From: Phytophthora colocasiae
Taxonomy: Eukaryota > Oomycota > Peronosporomycetes > Peronosporales > Peronosporaceae
Length of the DNA: 64,000 bases
Direction: 5' to 3'
Assembly (NCBI GenBank): GCA_018806915.1
Contig: JAGKQI010000083.1
Coordinates: 868,001 to 932,000, forward strand
In this document: positions 52,769-62,414 of the stretch, one piece after another
How the letters are laid out: every line of letters starts with the position of its first letter
How positions within the stretch are numbered: the stretch's first letter is position 1
Position numbers and translations under genes: made by a program
The notes under the pieces: model-generated
Told to the model about the DNA's origin: nothing
What the model saw: only the letters and a program-made list of their open reading frames with translations
Database searches by the model: none

Positions 52769-54162
52769 TGTGGTGAAGCGGACGAGAATTTTTCCCGGAG
52801 AGGCAATATCAGCCACGAACCCGAATAGAGTCGGAACGAGCGACAGGGGGGACCTGTGATCCCCAGATCTGGGTCGAATCAGACGAAGGTACGATGGGTC
52901 CCGCCGGGAACAGGCAACGGAGACACCGACGAAGAAGCAAGTGGAGCGGTGTTCGTGGGTGATCCGAATCCTGCCGTGGTGTTCGTGGGTGATCCGAATC
53001 CTGCCGGAGGAAGGATGGGGAAATCAAGGATGTTCTCGCGCGATCAACGATGACAGGGCCCCAAGCGAGCACGATCAGTTTACCCGGGCGCCCCGAAGCC
53101 TCTAACAGCACGATCCAACTTCCCCGGGCGGCGACGAAGCGAGACCACGCAGGATCACGCAATGATCCTCTCCCGTATAGGTACGAGATCAGCTCCGGAT
53201 CAAGGTCAACCTCAGGCGCGACGCAGACTCTTTTGGTGGCCTGATCCAGATTCCCCGAACGACTACCAAGCAGGATCAGGCAGCGACCAAGTCCCGATCA
53301 GACAGCGATCAAGTCCCGGTTAAGTACGAGATCAAGCTTCGGTTAAGTGCGAGATCAAGCTTCGGTTAAGTGCGAGATCAAGCTTCGGTTAAGTACGAGA
53401 TCAAGATTCGGTTAAGTACGGAATCGGCTCAAGATCAGGGTTAGGGGAGCCAAGCTAGGGATCAGCTATGTAGCCAGTGTCATGTGATCGTAGGATAGTA
53501 AATCAGGATGGGATTAGTAGGCATAGGAATAACCATAAACAGAATCGAATTCGCCCTGAACCACTCAAGTGTCTTCGCTACGCCTGGAACCGGGAACTAC
53601 ATTGGCCCTACAAGCGTCAGGAAGGTAAGGATACGTGACCTAGTATAGCGGTTAAGTCTGGATAATATATTGGCCAGCTTTGCCCTATCTAGTGAACTAT
53701 CCTTTAAGTGCATACATCGGATCGGAAGGAATTGGTTGTTTAGCCTAAGGATCCAGTCGAATCTCGCCCCCTCAAGACCCCCGCTATCGGAAGCGGCAAG
53801 CAACGTAAAGGAAGGGACTGAATCCCGAACATTGGACCATTGGAAGACCTGGATCAAGAACCAGGCACCCGGATCAAGGCTCGAGAACTCGCCTACGACC
53901 GGGATCAAGTACCCCGAGGTGGAGTGAAGAACTTCCACGCCGCCTCAAACCCCTGCGTCACCCAAGACCTTCTTCCGACCTACAAGACACCTTCAGAAGT
54001 CACCTGGAAGAGCGTAACCCGCCTACCGACGGGTACACAAGGTGAAACTACACACAGCTAGATCACGGATCATCGGGGGACCCCCTCCGTTAGTCGGTGT
54101 CTGGGCGCAAGTGGTGATCGAGACCTGCCTCAACGAGATTTTGGCAGATCCGCTCCACCACA
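52769..54162 (+). repeat. 5' LTR of element 2 (1394 bp)
   Basis: Starts TGTGGTGAAGCGG and ends CCGCTCCACCACA, giving a 13-bp inverted repeat with one mismatch. It contains the same 30-bp duplication (about 52950-53007) and the gagatcaagcttcggttaag repeats (about 53320-53420) as element 1, the latter in more regular form. It should hold the element's promoter; I could not place a TATA box with confidence. Confidence 0.9.
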
Positions 54163-56490
54163 ATGGTGCGCGTGCCCGGATCTTCTGGTGACTTCGGATA
54201 TCACCGTGAGTCCCAAGAAGATGTCAAGATTAAAGAAGAACAAGGGGAAGAAGTGCCTACGAAGGTTGGATCAACGGAGGCACTGCTTAAAACGGAAAGA
54301 TCCACAGATCAGCAGAGTTCTGGGAGGATCTCTACTGACAGGCACGAGGCAGACCTGGATCGCAATCCAGATCTCGAAGAAAAACCTCAAATTCCTCCCA
54401 AGGCCCCGTCGAGGGCCATTGCGGATCTCGATGAGAATCGAGATCCGCACACGAGCGATAAGGAATCAGCAAAGCTGAAACCTAATCTGCTCACCAAGTC
54501 CACTGTTGCCTCAAGATCGACCAAGAAAAAGAAGATCAAGAGCACCCGGACGAAACTGAAGGCTCCAGACTCAGAGCCAGAGGATGTGATCAACCCAGGA
54601 TCAACGATCACCAAGGACGCGATCGAACAGGCCTACTACAGGAAGAGGCTAAGCGAGACCTTGCTTAATGATCCTGTTCTTACGATCATACAAGTCCGCC
54701 AGATCGGTAACCTCACCGGCCCAGTGTCGAAGCCCCGGACTAGCTCTGACCGCCTGAACGCGGTGAAGATCCTACTTGATCTGCTCCAAGAAGTTGGTTT
54801 GGTGGCTGGAGAGTTCGACCCAAACTCTCTATTTGACTTGGAACTGCAAGCGATTCAATCTGCGACCCATGATCTATTCGACTCCCTCAAGATCTTGGTC
54901 GGCGAGCGCCTACTGACGCCCGACCCAGGCTATCAGACTGGGTCGTCATGCTACGCGTCAGCGACCTCGGAACCAGACTCAGATAGCCCGAGAAGGTTGC
55001 AACGCATGTCGTTAGGGCCCTCCGGCGCCAAGTTCCTGAAATCACGTATGAAGAAACAGGATACGCGATCGGTGGCTGCGAAGCTGGAGGTCAAGATGCC
55101 CGATCAGCAAGAAAATCGCCGGATCCGGACGGACCAGACCGCGCCGACGACTAATTCCACTGGATCGAGCAACAAGTTGGACGACTACTTTCAAATGGCG
55201 ATGGATCGTTTCTTGAAAGAACGGAATCTCGCGACACCCCGATCGCCGATCAAAGGGGAGTTGGATGTTGAAATGGAGTCCGTCACGGCCTCGGATCCGG
55301 ATGCATGGGAATACGATCCGGACGATCTGGGCATACCAAGTTCCGGTGGACAGATGTCGAGCCGAGCCACGATCGCATCCGCGGCGATCGGTCAAGGAGG
55401 ATCGTCGATGATCCAGCGGGTCCGGATCTCAGCGATCTCGGATCTGAAAGATTTTGCGGGTAAAGATCTGGACGAAGATCGCGCTCGGGCCTGGATCAGT
55501 AAGGTCAAGTCAGCGTTCCAGCGCGATCAGGCTACGGAAGAAGAGAAATGCCTCACGTTTGCAGATCTGATGGTGGGACCGGCAAAGAACTGGTACAGGC
55601 AGCTCAGTCGAACGACGAAAACCAAGTGGGCAGATCTGTTAGACAGTTTCCAGACCCAATATTGTGGGTTGGGTATGTCGGTCGCGTGGCAATACTATCA
55701 CGCTCGCAAGCGATCGGAAGAAACCCCTCTCGATTATCTCTACCGGCTCAACGTGGCGGCTTTACGTGCTAGACTGAAGATCAAGGACGGGAGCCCTAAG
55801 GCCCGCCGCGAACATGTGGACCACTACATAGAGACATTGGGAGATCCGGAGTTAGCTGATCAGCTGACCCTACTCCGACTGAGTGACGTCGAGGAGCTGG
55901 AGGAGGTACTCCGTGCCCGGGAACGGGCGAAAAGCAGACAGCGTAAATCTGCGTTCGGATCGAAGTACAGACAAAAGGCACCGGCCAGTGCCCCGGCAGC
56001 ACCCACCCGAGCGGTGGTACGGGCGATCCAAACTCAAGATCCGAGCTCAGAATCAGAAGAAATATCCGGATCGGATGGATCCGATTCTGAAGGCGATCTC
56101 CGGAGGATATATCTTGCCGCGTCAGAAGACAAGCCGATTGGTGCTGGGGGCGCTCCCCACCAACAGGATCAGTCGCGGTCGCACACGAACGTGCAGGACC
56201 GAGGCCGGATCACGGATCGCAGACAATCAGATCACGATCGAGGTCGCTGTTCGCATTGTGGATCGCGGAAGCATACGGATCTGGACTGCTGGAGACGTCT
56301 AACCTGCGAAGAGTGCGGGAAGAGAGGTCACCCAACAGATCGCTGTCTGTATACCTGCCGTGGTTGTGGGGAGATCCATGAAGCTGGAGAATGCCCCATG
56401 GAAGAATTCTACAACCAGATCCGCAAGTGGTACGATCCGACCCGACATGCCGGACTGTTTCCCGAGAAGGTGGAAAAGATGTTAAACTAG
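54163..56490 (+). CDS. gag: Gag polyprotein of element 2 (775 aa)
   Basis: Structural protein that would form the virus-like particle. The N-terminal ~400 residues are charged, with KSTVASRSTKKKKIKSTRTK; no fold is obvious. The gag domain (about 425-595) includes RARAWISKVKSAFQRDQATE, CLTFADLMVGPAKNWYRQLS, WADLLDSFQTQYCGLG and TPLDYLYRLNVAALRARLKI. Zinc knuckles follow: CSHCGSRKHTDLDC and CEECGKRGHPTDRC (both C-x2-C-x4-H-x4-C), and a third, slightly short CRGCGEIHEAGEC. The ATG is the first base after the LTR; the next ATG of the frame is far inside, so this start is likely. The frame ends with TTA AAC TAG, part of the frameshift signal. Confidence 0.9.
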   Translation: MVRVPGSSGDFGYHRESQEDVKIKEEQGEEVPTKVGSTEALLKTERSTDQQSSGRISTDRHEADLDRNPDLEEKPQIPPKAPSRAIADLDENRDPHTSDKESAKLKPNLLTKSTVASRSTKKKKIKSTRTKLKAPDSEPEDVINPGSTITKDAIEQAYYRKRLSETLLNDPVLTIIQVRQIGNLTGPVSKPRTSSDRLNAVKILLDLLQEVGLVAGEFDPNSLFDLELQAIQSATHDLFDSLKILVGERLLTPDPGYQTGSSCYASATSEPDSDSPRRLQRMSLGPSGAKFLKSRMKKQDTRSVAAKLEVKMPDQQENRRIRTDQTAPTTNSTGSSNKLDDYFQMAMDRFLKERNLATPRSPIKGELDVEMESVTASDPDAWEYDPDDLGIPSSGGQMSSRATIASAAIGQGGSSMIQRVRISAISDLKDFAGKDLDEDRARAWISKVKSAFQRDQATEEEKCLTFADLMVGPAKNWYRQLSRTTKTKWADLLDSFQTQYCGLGMSVAWQYYHARKRSEETPLDYLYRLNVAALRARLKIKDGSPKARREHVDHYIETLGDPELADQLTLLRLSDVEELEEVLRARERAKSRQRKSAFGSKYRQKAPASAPAAPTRAVVRAIQTQDPSSESEEISGSDGSDSEGDLRRIYLAASEDKPIGAGGAPHQQDQSRSHTNVQDRGRITDRRQSDHDRGRCSHCGSRKHTDLDCWRRLTCEECGKRGHPTDRCLYTCRGCGEIHEAGECPMEEFYNQIRKWYDPTRHAGLFPEKVEKMLN
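54164..54181 (+). other. Primer-binding site (tRNA primer)
   Basis: TGGTGCGCGTGCCCGGAT begins one base after the LTR. Its reverse complement reads as a tRNA 3' end: CCGGG (T-stem strand), CACGCGC (7-nt acceptor strand), A (discriminator), CCA. I cannot name the tRNA. The site lies inside the first codons of gag. Confidence 0.75.
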
Positions 56491-59400
56491 GACGCTCGCC
56501 GGTTTGGAAACCGGTACGAGCCGAGCGTTCTGAGTACTGCATCTATGCATATGTGAACAAGAAATCGAGAGATCAAGATAGGGAGAATTCGGATCTGCGC
56601 GGTAATACATGTAGGTTGCATTTGTATACTGCTAAGATCGCGAGTCTTCCCCGGATCGATGAGTTCTCGCGATCTGGTGCGGAAGTGGCCTTGGATCTCA
56701 AGGAAGGAGAATCCAGGGGTTACTGGAAATACCACGCACCAGGAAAATGGTTCCGCCAAGCCAAGATCTCAGGCAAGATTAATCATGAAAGAGCGATCTT
56801 GCTCCTGGACACTGGCGCCGAGGTATCCATCTTGGATACCACCTTTGCTCGTAAGGTTGGGTGCCACTTTGACACTAGTCAGAGACAGGAGTGTGTTGGG
56901 ATCGGTGATAATGTGTACACCACCGAGGGAAGAACGAGGATCAAGATCACGCTTGCGGGATACTTGGTTTACTTTTTCGATATTTGGATCGGGGATCTAT
57001 CCGGGCAAGATGCGATCCTGGGTATGGATTTCATGATCCCGGCTGGGGTCCGGATGGATCTTGCAAAGGGATCGATGTGCTTACCTAATGAAGTGGGGAT
57101 CCCACTTAGTGGTCGCAAGAGATTATACGGGGAGAAGGTGAGATCGGTAAAATTGGAGGAAGATCTACATATCCCAGTTGGGGGATCTGAAGAGATCGCA
57201 TCGAGAGTGAGATTATCGGCGACAGAGAAATTGTGGGTGACCAGAGGTGACCAATGGGTACCTACAGTGGTGAATGGACCCGGCCGAACTCGGTACTTAG
57301 TGATCACGAATTTGAGCGAGAAGATTTTACGACTGGATCACAGATTACATGTCGGAATGGTACTTGATCAAGAAAAAGTTCCTCGATACCCCGGGTTTGT
57401 GTCGGTCGGATCCCGGCGTTACATGGAGTGGCAGAATCTAGCTCTAGAAGTGACTGTGGACGCAAGACCAGAACCTCAGGAAACCGTAGAGATCCCCTTA
57501 CCGTCGGTCGAACGGCCGACCTACGTTACGCCGCGATCTATACTCCGTCGAGGTGGGACGGCCAAGACCGATTTTGATCCTGCACCGATATCGACATTGG
57601 AATCTCGATCATCAACCCGATCGACCGACGCAGCCGAAGTCAAGGTCACTTTCCTTGAACCCAAACAGGATCCCATGAATACCCCACCGATCACGATCAT
57701 TTCCGACAGAACCCCGAGTGGCGAAGCTGGGGGCGGTGAGACTGAGACGAATGAGAGCTTGCCAGATCAGGCCCCAGATCGGACAGATCGGACATGCGAA
57801 GAAGAGATCGAGGTAAAAACAGAAAAACCAGATTTTCAAATCGAGATCAAACATGAATCCGACGCCGATGCCGTCCCCATGGTTAAAGACACCCCGATCT
57901 CGACATCCAAGGACGATAGGCTGCGCGATCAATCAACGGATGAACCCGATCCGACATCTCCGGAAGGGATCGAGAACGCCGATCAGACCCACTTACACGA
58001 AAGTGGCGATTTTTCGGCCGAAGATCTAGCCGATAATCTCGCAGTAGTACCAGAAATCCAGATCTCCACCACTGAAGAAGTCAAGATCGAAGATCTGCAA
58101 GTAGGAAATCCGGGATCGGCTACCCCGGAGGAGGTCGAGAAACTTCGGCAGATTATTTGGAAGAAGCGACATCTCCTGATCGGGAAAGGAAACGCACTTC
58201 CTCCGGCGGCTAAGGGCGTCATTTGTGATATCGACGTGGGGGATGCAAAGCCGATTGCACAACGAGTCCGAAAGGTGGCGCCACAGTTCCGCGAGAAAGT
58301 ATCGGATCTCATCAAAGATCTCCTAGCTGCCAAGATCATTCGGCCATCGACCTCGCCATGGGCATCTCCGATCGTGGTGATCATCAAGAAGAACGGTGTA
58401 GACATCCGACTGTGCATCGATTATCGGCTGGTGACGGTCTCACAAGGCTGATGATCTACCCGATGCCTCTGATCAATGACCTGTTAGAAGATCTTGACAA
58501 GGTTTTGTGGTATTGTTCATTAGACATGGCGAGTGGGTTCTGGGTCGTGTCAATGACCGATCGAGCTCGCGCGATCTCAGCTTTCATCACCCCGTTCGGC
58601 CTCTTCGAGTGGAATCGCATGCCGTTCGGGCTGAAGAACGCCCCTCAGATCTATCAACGTCTTGTGGACAACGCCCTATATGGATTTTTGAAGATCTCCC
58701 AGTCAGGGAATACGGAAGACTCTGCAGATCTGGTCGCCCGTCGGTTCTAGGACGGAGATCATACATCGACGATATATTGATCACGGCTGGAACATGGGAT
58801 CAAATGTGCGATCGGGTGGAAGACCTATTGGAGGCCTGTGATAAGTGGAATCTCTCGATCAGTGTGGCGAAGAGCTTCTGGGGCATGGATAAGGTGGAAT
58901 ATCTCGGACACAAAGTGTCGATCGACGGATTGGAGGCAAACCCGAAAGACCTGAAGTCTCTGACGGATCTGCCATTCCCTGGGTCGCTCCGATCCATGCA
59001 ATCGTTCCTGGGAAGTTTGAATTACTATAGTCGGTTCATCGAGGATTATGCGATCTATGCATCGGTCCTATATGAACTACGTGAAGTGGAGTTCGCAGAA
59101 CTGAAGAAGCGACCAGATCTTCGGAAGATCATGGATAGTACGGACCCGATCAATCGAGATCCCGTTGCGCTTAAGTCGAATCAGGATGGATCACCCGACA
59201 CCTTGACTCAAAAGGGGAATAGTACGCCGGATCTTAACTTGGGGGCGACGCCCCCCCCCCTGTTCAAGCAAGGTCGGAGCCAATCTGGCCCAAAGAGCTG
59301 GCGACGAAAGGTGGGGTAGGGCACACAGGGCGTTTACAGCCTTGAAAACCAAGATCGCGTCGACCCCGATCCTTCGTCACTTCGACATGACAAAGTTACC

Positions 59401-62062
59401 CGTGGTGATCGTGTATGCCAGTGACTGGGCGATTTCCGCCGCACTAATGCAGGAACACGACCAGATCTACCACCCGGTCGCGTTTGCCAGCCGAACCTTG
59501 AAGACGAACGAGTTAAACTATAATGTTGCCGAAAAGGAGGTGTTGGCTCTACTTCGGATCTTGGATCTACACTACACATTGTTGGTGGGACGCCGGATCA
59601 AGGTCCTAACCCGACACTCCACACTTGCCTGGCTGTTCAAGTCTGCCGGCCTCCAAGGACGTCTAGGACAATGGTCTGCACTTCTATCCCCATGGACGCT
59701 CGAGATCACGAAGTGTACGAAGGGAGAGGATGAAATACTGGGGGCGATCGCAGCTAATATAACGCCTAGATCGGAGATCGACGAAGCCCTGATCGCGATC
59801 GCGCCACGGAAGGAACCAAAACGTCGGATCCAGATGCCGATCCCCACCGTAGACCCAGATGAGGAGCTATGGGTAGTAAGTTTCGACGGTTCGGCACGCG
59901 TGAAATGAGGAGGAGGCGCTTTCAGCGCGATCGTGTGGAGTTTGCCGGAGTGGAAAGTGATCAAGGCTAGATCAGACTATGCGGAGAGTCTTACTGTCAA
60001 TGAAGCGGAATACCGTGGACTCTTGCTAGGTCTTGGCATGATCGGACAGTTAGAACGCCGCCGTTTGGTCATTTGTGGCGATTCGAACCTAGTGATCCGA
60101 CAAGTCCGGGGCGAGATCGACTGCAAGGCGCCAGGATTGACGTTACTGAAACAGAAGGTGCTAGATCACTTGCGGAATTGGGGAGGTCATGAGCTAGTCC
60201 ATGTGAAGAGAGACTGGAATGGGAGCGCAGACAGCTTGGCGAGCGCCGCGCTGCAGCGAGGAAGCGGGATCGAGGTCCACGATGAAGCAGATCGGTGCGA
60301 TCTGGTCACCCTAAATCGGCTTGATGAGGTGTTGATCCCTCGAGTGGAAGATCGAACAGTGCAGGTGTCGGCCGTAGCCACGGATGCAGCCCGAGCGCGA
60401 CCCGAGGCCGCCGTCCTGCGAGAGGAACTGATCCGGGAGTTGCGGGTGGATCGGATCAGGCGAGCCCAGGACGAGGAGGTCTGGATCGTCGGACTAAAGA
60501 AGTACCTGGCTGGGCAGATCGCGGATCTTACTCGAGCCAAATCTGGATCCTACGCCAAGATCGCTTCCGAGTACGAGGTAGATGAACAGGATCTGTTGTT
60601 TTACTGCCCACCAAGGCCGAGATCAAGTGGTGATCGCGACCGCCTGATGAGACTCGTGGTTCCAGAAACGCTACAGCAGGATGTCCTCCACCACTACCAT
60701 ACGACCCTGGAAGGGGGACATCAAGGGATCGGACGCACTTATCAGCGGATCCGAGATCACTTCCACTGGAGGGGATTATATCGGAGCGTGCAGCGATACG
60801 TAGGCGAGTGTGTAGACTGTGAGACCGGAAAGGGGAGACCCACGATCCGGGGCGAGTCACCTGGGAATCTGCAAGCGACATACCCATTCCAGATCATAGC
60901 GATGGATCACATACCCTCTCTGCCCAGATCCAACAAAGGCAATACTGAACTACTGATCTGGGTAGATCTGTTCACGGGATATGTGATCGCAAAGGCTAGT
61001 TCCTCCCGATCGGCCCAGACCGTCGCGGAATCTTATGAAGAATGCGTGTTCCGCAGATTTGGTGCTAGCGAGATGATCAGGCACGATCGAGAACCGGGCT
61101 TCATGTCCGACTTCTTCAGATCGTTCAATAGGATCCTGGGGCAGCGACAACGGGCAACGATGCCCTACCGACCACAGGCCAATGGGACTGCGGAACGGAT
61201 GGTGCAAACGGCCACTAGGGCAATCAAGATGTATGTTCAAGATCTCGATCAAAAGGACTGGGATGAATACGCGGAGAGATTGACTTTCGCCATTAACACG
61301 GCTCACGATCGGGTCCGGGGAGATACCCCTCACTATTTGGTACACGGATGGGATCCAAGATCGACGTTGGAAGCAACGATCCCGATCGGGTCGACCAGAC
61401 GCCACGATCGCGATCCAAGACGGTGGAGATATCGCGTTCAGAGATACTACCAGCAGTCGAGAGAACAGGTCAACGCTAAGCTGCGAGAGGCGATCGCGGA
61501 CCGAGCTGATCGGCACAATGAGGATGTCGATCCGCATCAGATCGAAGCTGGATCACGAGTTTGGCTATACCTAGATCGTGTGAAGGAAGGGTATGCCCGT
61601 AAACTCGCCCACCGTTGGCATGGCCCGTTCCGTGTTGCAGAGAAGCTCAATGAATTCACGATCAAGCTGGAGATCGCGGGCTCTGATTACCATATCTTTC
61701 CGGTGGTTCATGTCTCTAAGCTAAAGCTGGTACGGAATTTCCCGGATCGACCGCGGATCGAGTTGACGGTAGATGAAGCAGATCGGCTCGATTTCGATGA
61801 GATCCTCCTTCCGGAGGACAGTTGGGTTCCAGATCTGGATGCCGATGAGTACGAAGTCGAACGGATCTCGGACATGCGAAGTGGAAAACGAACTCGCTAC
61901 GGCCGGATCTATCGTGAGTTCCTGGTGCACTGGGTCGGTTATGATGAGCCAACGTGGGTCGACGAAGCTGATCTTAACTGTGGGGCCATATTGAGCGCGT
62001 TCCTACGTGACCACGCTAATCGGAACCGGTTCGGCGTGATGCAGTCGCATGAAGAAGTGTAA
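56391..62062 (+). pseudogene. pol: Pol polyprotein of element 2 (protease, RT, two RNase H domains, integrase, chromodomain), broken
   Basis: Expressed by -1 shift from gag. Aspartic protease at about 56760-57090 (LLLDTGAEVSILD, ILGMDFMIPAGVRMD), a long acidic linker, RT from about 58130 ([30 protein letters not shown] at about 58762), RNase H (about 59380-59700), second RNase H (about 59880-60270), integrase with HHCC (about 60690-60830) and D-D-E (MDHIP 60901, RHDREPG 61084, ERM 61195), then a chromodomain (about 61850-62000). Lesions against element 1: one base lost near 58435, 28 bases lost near 58728 just before YIDD, a frame change in the C-run near 59250, and TGA at 59906-59908 inside the second RNase H. 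Frame 59933-62062 is open to the stop. Confidence 0.92.
56481..56521 (+). promoter_or_regulatory. -1 programmed ribosomal frameshift signal between gag and pol
   Basis: Slippery heptamer G-TTA-AAC at 56481-56487, in the gag frame, is followed at once by the gag stop TAG (56488-56490). After a 6-base spacer counted from the heptamer, GCTCGCCGGTT (56494-56504) pairs with AACCGG-TA-CGAGC (56509-56521) around the loop TGGA, an 11-bp stem with a 2-base bulge. GTTAAAC is a known working slippery sequence. Slipping back one base leads directly into the pol frame (next codons CTA GGA CGC). Confidence 0.85.
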
Positions 62063-62414
62063 GGGAAACCAGGCGAGGTGACAGGGTTACCTCGCCGGGA
62101 TCGAAGAAGCTGATGTGGAGGAGAATCCAGATCAGAGCGAGAGTTTTATATTTGTGTATATGCATGTGCGTAGGGAATTTGACGGTGGAAGATGGTGATC
62201 CGGGATGTCGAGATGGAGATGAAAGGGGATCACATTCCTAAAATGATAGAGTACGATGGAATGACTGTGGGAATGGAGATTACGGATTACGAGTGGAGAT
62301 TATGAGAATTACGAATGGAGATGGAAGAATGTAGAACGGCCCTGGAAGGGGTTCCGAATCCGAACTCGGGGAGAAGCCCCGAGCCTTGCTGCAAGTGATC
62401 GAAGTTCGCACGAC

